In this document: positions 1 through 9,918 of the stretch, piece by piece
Layout: every line of letters starts with the position of its first letter
Position numbering within the stretch: position 1 is the first letter of the stretch
DNA from: Arthrobacter silviterrae
Lineage (GTDB): Bacteria; Actinomycetota; Actinomycetes; Actinomycetales; Micrococcaceae
Direction of reading: 5' to 3'
DNA: 64,000 nucleotides
NCBI RefSeq assembly: GCF_011045165.1
Contig: NZ_JAAKZI010000017.1
Span: 1 to 64,000 of the forward strand
Notes under the pieces: model-generated
What the model was told of the DNA's origin: nothing
The model's input: the letters and a program-made list of their open reading frames with translations, nothing else
Databases searched by the model: none
Translations under genes and position numbers: made by a program

Positions 1-28
1 CCCCCCCCCCCCCCCCCCCCCCCCCCCC
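1..28. repeat. Poly-C homopolymer at window edge
   Basis: The window opens with 28 consecutive C residues, followed by a GC-only hairpin. This is most likely a contig end or a homopolymer sequencing artefact. No gene is visible in it. Confidence 0.85.
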
Positions 29-29
29 G

Positions 30-59
30 CCCGGGGTCTCGACGCGCTCGACCCCCGGG
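30..59 (-). terminator. GC-rich hairpin after the ABC ATPase gene
   Basis: CCCGGGGTC at 30-38 pairs with GACCCCCGGG at 50-59 (one bulged C) just past the stop of the leftward ATPase gene. On the minus strand a G run rather than a T run follows, so it is only terminator-like. Confidence 0.4.
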
Positions 60-1160
<1,101 letters not shown>

Positions 1161-1322
1161 AGTAATAATTCCCTTCATCGGCAGGTACGTGCCGAACGAT
1201 CCGTAGTGAATGGTTTGTTTTATTCAGTTATTCGTCCCGCCATTGGCCTGGGCAGTCCACCCGGGCGCGATGCGGGACGATGTACGAAGTATGACACATC
1301 GGGGCAGTGGTGTGCGTCACTG

Positions 1323-2109
1323 TTACGCAGGTGCAGGCTTCCAGCGGGCCCGGGCAGCTGCCAGGAGCTCCAAAACGGCCGGGAGCTGCCGCGGGGATTC
1401 CAGCCGGAACCGGGCTGAACTGTCCCCGGGGCCGACCTTGATGCCCACATCCCCGTGGTGCAGTGCGGAAAAGCCGTGCTCGTCGGTGACGTCATCCCCG
1501 GCGAAGATGACGGCGGTGGCGCGGGTGACCTCACGTAGCATGGCCAGGCTTTGGCCCTTGTCGGCCCGGACCACCGAAATTTCCAGCACCATTTTGCCCT
1601 CGGAGAGGAACAATCCCGGCTGGCCCTCCGCGGCCTGGCGGACTTCGGCGACGGCGGCTGCCGCGGCTTGCGCTGCTGCCTGCCGGTAGTGAAGCACGAC
1701 GCCGGCCGGCTTGCGTTCCAGGACCGTCCCGGGGTGGGCGTCCACCGCCTTTTGCACGCTGGCCACGGCCCGTTGCAGGGCCAGCTCCTGTTCGTTGTCC
1801 AGTTCCAATCCAGGGGAATCGGGCCCTAGCCACACCTCGGCGCCGTGGCTGCCCACCAGCAGCGCCTGTTCGGGGGGCGCCGCCACGGCGCGCAGGCTCG
1901 CGAGTGCGCGCCCCGAGACGAGTGCCGCCGTCGTTCCTTCCAGGCCGGCCAGGGCCGCAAAGGCTGCGGCAGCGGCAGGCAGCGGGCGGGCGTCCTGGGC
2001 GCGGGAGACCAGGGGGGACATGGTGCCGTCAAAGTCCATGGCCACCAGCAGGCGGTCGGTGCGGGCAATGCGGAGCACGGCATCCTCAAGCCGGGGATCG
2101 ATTGCTGCC

Positions 2110-2120
<11 letters not shown>
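1323..2120 (-). CDS. otsB: Trehalose-6-phosphate phosphatase
   Basis: Converts trehalose-6-phosphate to trehalose, the second step of the OtsAB pathway, in the cytoplasm. It is a HAD-superfamily phosphatase: DFDGTMSP (Asp29 nucleophile and Asp31) near the N-terminus, a GRAL segment after a Thr/Ser motif, a family-typical GSHGAE block, and a late FAGDDVTDE metal-binding motif. I prefer the ATG at 2120 (265 aa), which overlaps the last codons of otsA by 11 bases, indicating translational coupling; an upstream in-frame ATG at 2159 would add 13 residues inside otsA. The gene is cotranscribed with otsA. Confidence 0.92.
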
Positions 2121-3597
<1,477 letters not shown>

Positions 3598-3767
3598 TGC
3601 GTAGGCGGCTGGTAAAGGTCAGCTTGATTGTCAGCTTAGCGGGTGGGGCGGGGGCGCGGGTGGACTGTGTGGGGCGGGTGGCCAAGCAGGCTCCAAGGTT
3701 TGTCCCTTAGGATTATTGACTAGTTGCTATCGCGGCCATTCGGCCATGCCCACGGACCTGAGGAACT

Positions 3768-4664
3768 ATGAGCCCCCAAAACGAACCACGGTTGACTAAA
3801 GCCCAACGAACGGCCCAGGCCCGCGAAAAGGCCAGGATTATTCGCGAGGCCCAGCTGAAGAAGGAAAAGCGCAACAGCTGGCTGCTCCGTGGCGGTGTTC
3901 TGGCGGCGGCAGTGGCCATTGTGGTCATTATTGCCCTGGTGATCATTCAGAACAATGCCAACAATGAGCCGATTGCCGCGTCCGGTCCCGTGCCGGCAAA
4001 CACGAATGCCTATGGCGGCATCACGTTTGGAAAGAACGGGGCGCTGGTCAAGCCGGTCACCACCGAGGCCTCCGTGGACATTAAGAATGCGCCGGCCCCG
4101 CCCACTGCCCAGGCGACGGCGGCCACGGGCCTGGATGCCATTGGCGTCAAGGCGTCGGCCTCCGGCCAGCCCGTCCAGACGGTGATTTACCTTGATTTCC
4201 TGTGCCCGCATTGCAATGAATTTGAAAAGACGTACGGCGCGCAGCTGAAGACGTGGCAGGACGAGGGCAAGATTACGGTGGAATACCGCCCCCTGAACTT
4301 CCTGAACCGCTTCTCCTCCGGGACCAACTACTCGGCCCGTGCGGCGGCGGCGGCGGCCTGTGTGGCGAACACCTCGCCGGACAAGTACAAGGCATTCGTG
4401 GATGCGCTGTTTGCAGACCAGCCGGCTGAAAACAGCAAGGGGCTGGACAATGCCACGCTGAAGAAGATGGCGACGGATGCGGGGTCTGCCGACATTGGCA
4501 GCTGCGTTGATGCAAAGACGTACCGCCCGTACGTTGAGTACACCAGTGCGCTGGCCACCGGCCACGGCATCAACGGCACGCCCACCGTGTTCATGGATGG
4601 CAAGCAGTATTCCACCGGAACGTTCACGGACTTCGCGAACGCGATTTTGGCTGCGAAGAAGTAA
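3768..4664 (+). CDS. Membrane-anchored DsbA-like thioredoxin-fold protein
   Basis: 298 aa. A charged cytoplasmic N-terminus (about 1-38) is followed by one transmembrane helix (about 39-60), a linker, and an extracytoplasmic thioredoxin-fold domain. The redox motif CPHC is at 146-149 in YLDFLCPHCNEF and the cis-Pro loop is GTPTVF near the C-terminus; an inserted helical part contains two further Cys. This is the DsbA/BdbD-like architecture of actinobacterial extracytoplasmic disulfide enzymes (Pfam Thioredoxin_4). The likely role is oxidation or isomerisation of exported proteins. It stands alone, divergent from otsA, and ends in a strong terminator. Confidence 0.9.
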   Translation: MSPQNEPRLTKAQRTAQAREKARIIREAQLKKEKRNSWLLRGGVLAAAVAIVVIIALVIIQNNANNEPIAASGPVPANTNAYGGITFGKNGALVKPVTTEASVDIKNAPAPPTAQATAATGLDAIGVKASASGQPVQTVIYLDFLCPHCNEFEKTYGAQLKTWQDEGKITVEYRPLNFLNRFSSGTNYSARAAAAAACVANTSPDKYKAFVDALFADQPAENSKGLDNATLKKMATDAGSADIGSCVDAKTYRPYVEYTSALATGHGINGTPTVFMDGKQYSTGTFTDFANAILAAKK

Positions 4665-4724
4665 CAGTACGTTTCGGGGGCGGCGCCCTCTGGCTGGCCC
4701 TGCTGATCCAGCTGCCCGTGGCTT

Positions 4725-4765
4725 CCGGCCCCTGCGCATCCCGCGCAGGGGCCGGTTTTCATTTT
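4725..4765 (+). terminator. Rho-independent terminator of the DsbA-like gene
   Basis: A perfect 13-bp stem, 4725-4737 with 4743-4755, and a 5-base loop are followed by TTTTCATTTT. It lies 60 bases past the stop codon. Confidence 0.9.
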
Positions 4766-4809
4766 CCGGCGGCTCCTACGGTAACCTTGTCTAGCGCTTG
4801 ATTGCGTCT

Positions 4810-4883
4810 GCCTCCTTAGCTCAGCTGGCCAGAGCACCGCTCTTGTAAAGCGGGGGTCGTCGGTTCGAATCCGACAGGGGGCC
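4810..4883 (+). tRNA. tRNA-Thr (anticodon TGT)
   Basis: A cloverleaf can be folded by eye: acceptor GCCTCCT with AGGGGGC, anticodon loop CTTGTAA giving TGT, and T-loop GGTTCGAATCC. CCA is not fully encoded. The gene is followed at once by an integrase locus pointing back at it, so its 3' end is the likely attachment site of the element to the right. Confidence 0.93.
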
Positions 4884-4919
4884 CAGAAAGCCCGGAATCT
4901 AGCGGTTTTTGGAAGTGTG

Positions 4920-4942
4920 AATGGCCCCGAGTCGGGGCCATT
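4920..4942 (+). terminator. Hairpin after tRNA-Thr
   Basis: AATGGCCCCGA and TCGGGGCCATT pair as an 11-bp perfect stem around one base. The site is 37 bases after the tRNA. There is only a short T-run, so it is a probable terminator for the tRNA transcript. Confidence 0.6.
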
Positions 4943-4950
4943 TCAACTTA

Positions 4951-5000
4951 ACTCATTAAAAACTCATTAAATTGGGCCCTCTTTTGGCTGTTGAGGGCCC
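4951..5000. repeat. Direct repeats and hairpin in the attachment region
   Basis: ACTCATTAAA occurs twice with an 11-bp period (4951-4960, 4962-4971). It is followed by a GGGCCCTC/GAGGGCCC hairpin (4974-5000). The position between tRNA and integrase suggests integrase arm-type sites and an integrase-transcript terminator; both roles are inferred. Confidence 0.45.
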
Positions 5001-5062
5001 GTCAATTGTGGCTGATTTCCGTCTTTAGTCGAGGGTCTGGGTAGCGTTGCCGCCGCATGGAC

Positions 5063-6304
5063 TCATTCGTCTTCGTTGTCTCTGGAGCCCGCGGCCTTGG
5101 TCGGTGCCGGAGGCGTGTCGGCCGCCCCTTCAGGCAATGTGCCGAAGCCGTCGAGAACCGAGCGGGTATCCAGTGCTTCCTTGTACTCTTCGATGTAGTG
5201 CTCCTGCGTCATCGCAATTTTTGAGTGCCCGAGCTGATAGGCGGCTGCTTCGGCGCCCATGGCTCTCGCGATGGCGGTGGCGTTTGACTTCCTCAGGGTC
5301 CTGAATGTCACCCAGTCATAGCCTATGGAGTTTGCGGCCTTGCGCCAGACCTTGCCGACGTTGTTGGCATCGCAGATGGTTCCGGTGGATGACGGAAAAA
5401 TCAGATTCGTGAGATTTGGTGAGTTGGTGACTTGTTGGTGTGCGAGCCTGTTTCGAAGGGCGACAACGAGGAATGCCGGAAGCACTACTCGGCGGATGCC
5501 ATGTCTGGACTTGGGATGATTCTGGATCCGCACTCCGCCGCTCGTAGTCCGGATGACCGTGGCATGGATGAAGGCTGTGGGCGGATCGGATTCCAGATCG
5601 AGATCCCCCCAGTGGAGGGCCAGGAGTTCGCCGGGGCGCAGCCCTGTACCGACTAGGAAGTCTGCGATTTCATGGAGTTCCTGGGTACGTGGCCTGCCGA
5701 GGGCTGGTTCCTGCTCCCAAGCGATGAGCTTGTTGCGAAGGTCTTGATACTGCGCCATGTTCAGCGCCTGGGGCTTCGCCGTGGAGTTCTTGGGAATGGA
5801 AACGCCAACGACGGGATTGATCTTCACTGCGTCGTGTCGCAAGGCCACCTTGAACATCCAGGACAATACCGCGCCGCAGGACCTGGCGGTTGACGAGCCG
5901 ACATCCGCGACCAACGACCGGATGAAATGGTCAACCACTCCTGAAGTGACTTCGCTGATGCGAACCGAGCCGAGAGCGGGCTGGATGTATTTTTTCACGC
6001 AGTATGAGTATTTGTCCTTCGTTCGGTCTGCCTTGTCGGAGGCTTCCATCTCAACTAGGAACACATCGATGAGCTTGTTAATCCTGTCCATTGCCGAGAC
6101 GAGCCCATTGCGGGGTGTCTGGCGTTCCTTCAATTTCACTTGGATGTTGCGCTGGGCCTCAGCAGACGATGAACCACGCGCTTCTACCAGCCGCAGTACG
6201 CCATCCATGTCGCGGTAGTAGGCGCGGGCGCGCCAAGAACGGGGTGTCATCCGCTTGGTCCGGATAACACCCCAGTTTCCCAACGGGATGGGCAACCTGG
6301 CCAT
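5063..6304 (-). CDS. int: Tyrosine-type site-specific integrase
   Basis: 413 aa phage/ICE-type tyrosine recombinase that would integrate and excise the element at the tRNA-Thr gene. It has an N-terminal arm-binding/SAM-like core-binding region (about 1-170) and a catalytic domain with GLRPGELLALHWGDL (first Arg), a KSRHGIRRVV segment (Lys), box II LGHSKIAMTQEHY ending in the catalytic Tyr. Unusually, the HxxR box reads RTLRKS, so the usual His is Arg. The start at ATG 6304 is supported by AGGGGA 7 bases upstream and by its distance from the excisionase gene; the longer open frame to 6496 overlaps that gene. It points towards the tRNA, the normal ICE orientation. Confidence 0.92.
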   Translation of the reverse strand: MARLPIPLGNWGVIRTKRMTPRSWRARAYYRDMDGVLRLVEARGSSSAEAQRNIQVKLKERQTPRNGLVSAMDRINKLIDVFLVEMEASDKADRTKDKYSYCVKKYIQPALGSVRISEVTSGVVDHFIRSLVADVGSSTARSCGAVLSWMFKVALRHDAVKINPVVGVSIPKNSTAKPQALNMAQYQDLRNKLIAWEQEPALGRPRTQELHEIADFLVGTGLRPGELLALHWGDLDLESDPPTAFIHATVIRTTSGGVRIQNHPKSRHGIRRVVLPAFLVVALRNRLAHQQVTNSPNLTNLIFPSSTGTICDANNVGKVWRKAANSIGYDWVTFRTLRKSNATAIARAMGAEAAAYQLGHSKIAMTQEHYIEEYKEALDTRSVLDGFGTLPEGAADTPPAPTKAAGSRDNEDE

Positions 6305-6330
6305 GGTGGTTCCCCTGCTTGTCGGGGTTC

Positions 6331-6546
6331 TTACGGATCCGATCGGAGCGACAGCCAGTCTTCGAAGTCTGCGCGGCTGATGCGGAGGTGGCGGCCAATC
6401 CTGTAGGCGTGGGGCCCGATGCCTTTGGCGCGCCACTGGTAGAAAGTTTGCAGCGGGATGTCCAGTTCCTTGCAGATCTCGGTTGGCGACATCCATTCGG
6501 TGGTGGTGGCTTCGGACCGCAGCTGGTGGTCGGTGTGAAGGGTCAT
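6331..6546 (-). CDS. xis: Excisionase / MerR-like HTH DNA-binding protein
   Basis: 71 aa. The core WMSPTEICKELDIPLQTFYQWRAKGIGPHAYRIGRHLRISRADFEDWL pattern (helix-turn-helix then wing ending in R..D...WL) is that of the AlpA/excisionase HTH_17 family. It lies 26 bases upstream of the integrase on the same strand and has an AAAGG ribosome binding site, so the pair is probably one transcript. The likely role is directing excision and/or autoregulation; small DNA-binders of this class can also act as transcriptional regulators. Confidence 0.85.
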   Translation of the reverse strand: MTLHTDHQLRSEATTTEWMSPTEICKELDIPLQTFYQWRAKGIGPHAYRIGRHLRISRADFEDWLSLRSDP

Positions 6547-6637
6547 CGGAGTGCCTTTCCTATGGGTCAGCCGACTGATTGACGGTGGCCAATTGTGTTC
6601 GTAGCACTCTCATAGTCAGGGAAGCGAGGAACAATAT

Positions 6638-6652
6638 GACTGAAAATCAGTC
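6638..6652. promoter_or_regulatory. GACTGA-TCAGTC palindrome upstream of xis
   Basis: GACTGA and TCAGTC are separated by AAA. A further GACTGA half-site lies at about 6574-6579, between the palindrome and the xis start. The spacing fits an operator for the xis-int transcript. The binder is unknown; one of the neighbouring HTH proteins is a candidate. Confidence 0.45.
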
Positions 6653-6667
6653 GGGGTGGAAGGCTGC

Positions 6668-6937
6668 TCAAAGCTTGAGTCCAAGGAATTGGTGCGCCCG
6701 TGCCATTTCGTGGAAAATCTCGGGGACGCGCGCAGCAAAGTCCGGATCGATGCGTCCGTGGGTGGGCACAATACGGGTCACGATCCCACGGCTAACAAGG
6801 AACGTGATCTCGCGGTGAGTGACCCTCCTGGAAAGGCCAAGGGCGGAGGCGATGTGTGCCACCGAGCAGGGACCCTCGGTCACCAGCATGTGTAGGATTC
6901 GGCTCCGCGTGAGATGCATTAAGATTGAGGGTTCCAT
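6668..6937 (-). CDS. Small winged-helix (ArsR-like) regulator
   Basis: 89 aa. The sequence reads as a compact winged helix: LTRSRILHMLVTEGPCSVAHIASALGLSRRVTHREITFLVSRGIVTRI, i.e. recognition helix then wing, with a short C-terminal helix. No effector or metal-binding domain is present. The ATG at 6937 has AGGAG 8 bases upstream; the 40 extra N-terminal codons in the open frame are not likely translated. It sits between the xis-int pair and other HTH genes, so it probably controls element maintenance genes. Two ACCCGTCCAT repeats upstream may be its own operator. Confidence 0.75.
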   Translation of the reverse strand: MEPSILMHLTRSRILHMLVTEGPCSVAHIASALGLSRRVTHREITFLVSRGIVTRIVPTHGRIDPDFAARVPEIFHEMARAHQFLGLKL

Positions 6938-6975
6938 GGGTAACACTCCTGCGCCGCGTGGACAGGTAATATTGG

Positions 6976-7013
6976 ACCCGTCCATTCTGAACAATTTACT
7001 CTCACCCGTCCAT
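6976..7013. promoter_or_regulatory. Paired ACCCGTCCAT direct repeats
   Basis: ACCCGTCCAT occurs at 6976-6985 and again at 7004-7013, a 28-bp period, between the winged-helix gene and the divergent HTH gene. A regulatory role is inferred only from position. Confidence 0.4.
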
Positions 7014-7207
7014 GGTGTAAACGGCCCCGAACAACATGAGTAAATGCAAATTGGCATGACAAAGTGCCCTGCGGTTCGCGATCTTGCGGAAGCGGGCCAA
7101 CACGGAGCGAGTTCTTGCGGTGCTGAAAGCTGGCGACAATACTGGAGGGAACGCGACGGAGTCCGGGAATCTGGATCCGTCCAAGCTTGGATTGTGAGGA
7201 GCCGGGC

Positions 7208-7693
7208 ATGACCGCTGGACCTAGTGGGACGCCTGAGCCGCTGTCGCCCCAGGTGGCCCTGGCTAGGCGCCTGAACTTGCTGTTGGATGCAGCGGCTGAA
7301 AAGCGCGGCGAGGCGGTCACGTTCCGTGAGGTCAAGGAAAAGCTTGCCGAGCGCGGGGTTGGCATGTCCCGGGCCCGGTGGTTTTATTTGAAGGATGGCA
7401 CCGGGGCGCTGGTTCGGGACAAAAGGGTTCTGACCGCACTTTGCGAGATGTTCGACGTCGACCCGTCATTTCTGCTCGACATGGACTCAGACGAACTTCC
7501 GGAGAGCATCCAGGCCCGCCTCGATTTTGTGAAGGCATTGCGGGCCTCGCGGGTGCAGGCCTTTGCGGCACGCACGCTGGCGGATGTTTCCCCGGACACC
7601 CTGCATGCCATTACTGAGTTCTTGAACCGCGACATCGCCGCGCATGCTGATGTGTCTAACGCTCCGTCAAGTAGCGAAGATGGGCTTCCATAA
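7208..7693 (+). CDS. XRE/EspR-like helix-turn-helix regulator
   Basis: 161 aa. The N-terminal half (LARRLNLLLDAAAEKRGEAVTFREVKEKLAERGVGMSRARWFYLKDG) matches the HTH pattern of mycobacterial EspR-type regulators, with a WFYLKDG turn and then a FDVDPSFLL dimerisation segment; the C-terminal half is helical. A GAGGAG site 7 bases before the ATG at 7208 fixes the start. It is divergent from the integrase block and convergent with the next gene, which its 3' end overlaps by 38 bases. Likely role: transcriptional control within the element. Confidence 0.75.
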   Translation: MTAGPSGTPEPLSPQVALARRLNLLLDAAAEKRGEAVTFREVKEKLAERGVGMSRARWFYLKDGTGALVRDKRVLTALCEMFDVDPSFLLDMDSDELPESIQARLDFVKALRASRVQAFAARTLADVSPDTLHAITEFLNRDIAAHADVSNAPSSSEDGLP

Positions 7694-7979
7694 GGGCCTT
7701 GATCCCTTCGGGGTTCGCTGAATACCGCGGCGCCCGGCCGTGTCGGCGACCGGGTTCAACGTCGACCACCACGGCACCAGCGTCCTCCAGCAGTACAAGG
7801 TGCTTGGCTACGCTCGCCTCGCTGGCACCCACGTTGGCAACGATGTCGCCACGTGCGGAGGGTCCGTGTTCCAGCAGGTAGCGGATGATTTCAGTGCGCG
7901 CCAAGTTGCCGAAGGTGAACACGGCCACTTCGATTTCTTTGGGCCAATCCTTGGCTACTGGACGCGTTATTCGAGGCAT
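7656..7979 (-). CDS. Winged-helix regulator, ArsR/MarR-like
   Basis: 107 aa. FTFGNLARTEIIRYLLEHGPSARGDIVANVGASEASVAKHLVLLEDAGAVVVDVEPGRRHGRAPRYS shows the helix-turn-helix and the basic beta-wing of an ArsR-like fold, ending in a short helix. It lacks the metal-binding Cys of classical ArsR. ATG 7979 has GAGGG close upstream; ATG 7997 is an alternative. It is a third small DNA-binding protein beside the integration module, suggesting layered control of excision and transfer. Its 3' end overlaps the convergent HTH gene. Confidence 0.75.
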   Translation of the reverse strand: MPRITRPVAKDWPKEIEVAVFTFGNLARTEIIRYLLEHGPSARGDIVANVGASEASVAKHLVLLEDAGAVVVDVEPGRRHGRAPRYSANPEGIKALMEAHLRYLTER

Positions 7980-8222
7980 GCCCTCATTCTGCCTCATAGT
8001 TATCAACAAGGTAAGATTGATCCCTTGACAATATATCTTTGATGCTCGCAAACTAGTCTTACGACACTTAGAGCAGGGTTGCGAATAATCATTGATCGAG
8101 CCACGGCCTGCTAATTCCGGTTCCGGCCGGAACGATTCTGCCGCCATCCCGGTGGCTCCAGGATCTCCCGCACGACACCCGCAAACGATGCCGCGCATAC
8201 TATCCAATCAACGCGCGAAGCG

Positions 8223-9215
8223 GTGATCATGATGGGTCCACGGACCAGTGAAGAAGTTGAAGCATTTGCAAGGGGGACGCTTGACAGGTCCCTGACCCGG
8301 CCTCCTGTGCCGGACATCCCCGTTGACCAGCTGATGCGGGCCGTCGAGGGGGTTCGAGCCTATGTCGGCTCCCATTTGTCACGTTACGGGCTGTTCCAGG
8401 ACCTGGACGATGTCCTGCAGGACATCCGGGTCGCGGCGTGGGAAGGAACCGTGCGGGGGAGCTATCAGGCCATTCCCGACGTGAAATTTGATGCCTGGGT
8501 GCAGGGGATTGCCTGCAACCTGTGTGCCGACCACCTCCGGAGGAGCATTGCCAAGTCGACGGTTCCCTTCGTCGACTACCCCGAGCGCGGAGTCCACGAA
8601 GTGGCAGACCTGGGACTGACGCGTCGCTCGGATCCGGTATCAGAGGAGGCCACCGGCGGTGTATGGGCCGCCAACATTCTGCGCATCGTGAAGGAACACG
8701 TGTCCGACGGTATTTGGGACCTGGCCGTGGAAAACGTGTTGCGCCCGTCGCGGTATGGAGATCCGGACAACGCTGGTGTTGCTGACAGCAAGCACTGGCA
8801 TGCTCTGACCGTGGTTCGCCAGATGGCCGTGGCTGTGAAGAACGCCATGGACGTCGATCCCAGGACGGTGGAGGATCTGCCATCGCTCCGGGAAGCGTCC
8901 CTCGAGTCGCTGCCGACCCCGCTGCTCCGACTCATTGCCAAGCGGGTTGTCGTGCCGGGCTTCAAGGGCAAGGAGCGTGCGGCGGCAGCCGCCGGCGTAG
9001 CGCAGGAGTCGGGGGTAAGTGCGAGGTATGTCGAAGTCCAGATTGGCTTGGTCCGCGACATGATTCAAGCAGTGGAGGAAGTTCTGCGTTCGGGTACCGG
9101 CATCGAGGGCACTGTTACCCATAGCAGGGCCAAGCGCCCGCACGCCACCGTCGCGAAGGGCCTGGACCGCCCGGTGACGAGCCGCAGTCATGTACCAGAA
9201 ATCGCTGCATCATAG
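8223..9215 (+). CDS. Sigma-70 region 2-like protein heading the conjugation operon
   Basis: 330 aa. Residues about 40-110 contain LFQDLDDVLQDIRVAAWEG and FDAWVQGIACNLCADHLRR, a close parallel to ECF sigma region 2 (DD-x-Q-x2-F..AW, FRAWL..IARN...D.LRR). The C-terminal half does not show a clear region 4 HTH, although a KGKERAAAAAGVAQESGVSARYVEVQIGLVRD segment could be one. It precedes and overlaps (26 bases) the first membrane gene of the T4SS set, so it may activate the conjugation operon. This is an inference; it could instead be a DNA-binding protein derived from a sigma factor. Confidence 0.55.
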   Translation: MIMMGPRTSEEVEAFARGTLDRSLTRPPVPDIPVDQLMRAVEGVRAYVGSHLSRYGLFQDLDDVLQDIRVAAWEGTVRGSYQAIPDVKFDAWVQGIACNLCADHLRRSIAKSTVPFVDYPERGVHEVADLGLTRRSDPVSEEATGGVWAANILRIVKEHVSDGIWDLAVENVLRPSRYGDPDNAGVADSKHWHALTVVRQMAVAVKNAMDVDPRTVEDLPSLREASLESLPTPLLRLIAKRVVVPGFKGKERAAAAAGVAQESGVSARYVEVQIGLVRDMIQAVEEVLRSGTGIEGTVTHSRAKRPHATVAKGLDRPVTSRSHVPEIAAS

Positions 9216-9918
9216 AGGTTCGGCCGACCGGCTTCGGCGGTGGGCGCTGCTGTTCATCGCTGCCGCCGCCATCGCCGGAATCGCCGCTGTGCTGTCGATC
9301 AGGACACCCAACTCTGCAACGGGGACCACAGCCCCGGCGCCGCCGAGCTTGGCACGGGCGACGCCTCCGCCAACCTCTGCAGGTGCCACCCAACGTCCGA
9401 CGGCGGCCAGCCCGACTCTGGACGTGGCACCAGTTCCAGCTGGGGAACCATCCACCCTCGACTTCCGCCAGCTCGCCGCCGCGGCGGCCCGCGCTGTCTA
9501 CACCTGGGACACGCGCACCGCCACCTACTCCCAGACGTACGGAAGGCTGCGCAACTGGTGGCACGTGCTCCCGGACGGCTCGAACCCGTTGACAGTCTTC
9601 GCCACGCAGTTCGAGGCCACCGGGACCAACGCCGCGGCCTACGCATCCCTGACTGGTTCCCAGGGCTACCGCACCGCCCGCCTCCTGAACTCCTCATGTG
9701 ACAGCCAGCTGGCCCAATACGTCCAGCACCCGCCACCCTGGGCCGGGATGCACGTGTGCACCGAGACCCTGGCCGTGACCGAGTACGCCACCTCCGGCAC
9801 CAACAACTACACCGCACCCGTCAGCGTCGTTGTCAACTGCCCGCCGGCAGCGACCGCGCCTGCCAACCGTTGTGACGTGGTGGCTTTCTATGCCGCGGCC
9901 GACCGGATCGTGTACTGA
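9190..9918 (+). CDS. Membrane-anchored conjugation-associated protein
   Basis: 242 aa. A short cytoplasmic N-terminus is followed by one transmembrane helix (about 19-37), a Pro/Thr/Ala-rich spacer (about 45-80) and an extracytoplasmic domain containing several Cys. Position, topology and linker resemble the bitopic VirB8/TcpC-like scaffold proteins of Gram-positive T4SS loci, but no motif proves that family. It overlaps the sigma-like gene upstream and the NlpC/P60 gene downstream by one base (TGATG), so translation is coupled. Confidence 0.6.
   Translation: MYQKSLHHRGSADRLRRWALLFIAAAAIAGIAAVLSIRTPNSATGTTAPAPPSLARATPPPTSAGATQRPTAASPTLDVAPVPAGEPSTLDFRQLAAAAARAVYTWDTRTATYSQTYGRLRNWWHVLPDGSNPLTVFATQFEATGTNAAAYASLTGSQGYRTARLLNSSCDSQLAQYVQHPPPWAGMHVCTETLAVTEYATSGTNNYTAPVSVVVNCPPAATAPANRCDVVAFYAAADRIVY

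Noticed and set aside
8021-8060. Promoter from TTGACA at 8025
   Set aside because: No acceptable -10 at 16-19 bases; nearest candidate is 23 bases away.
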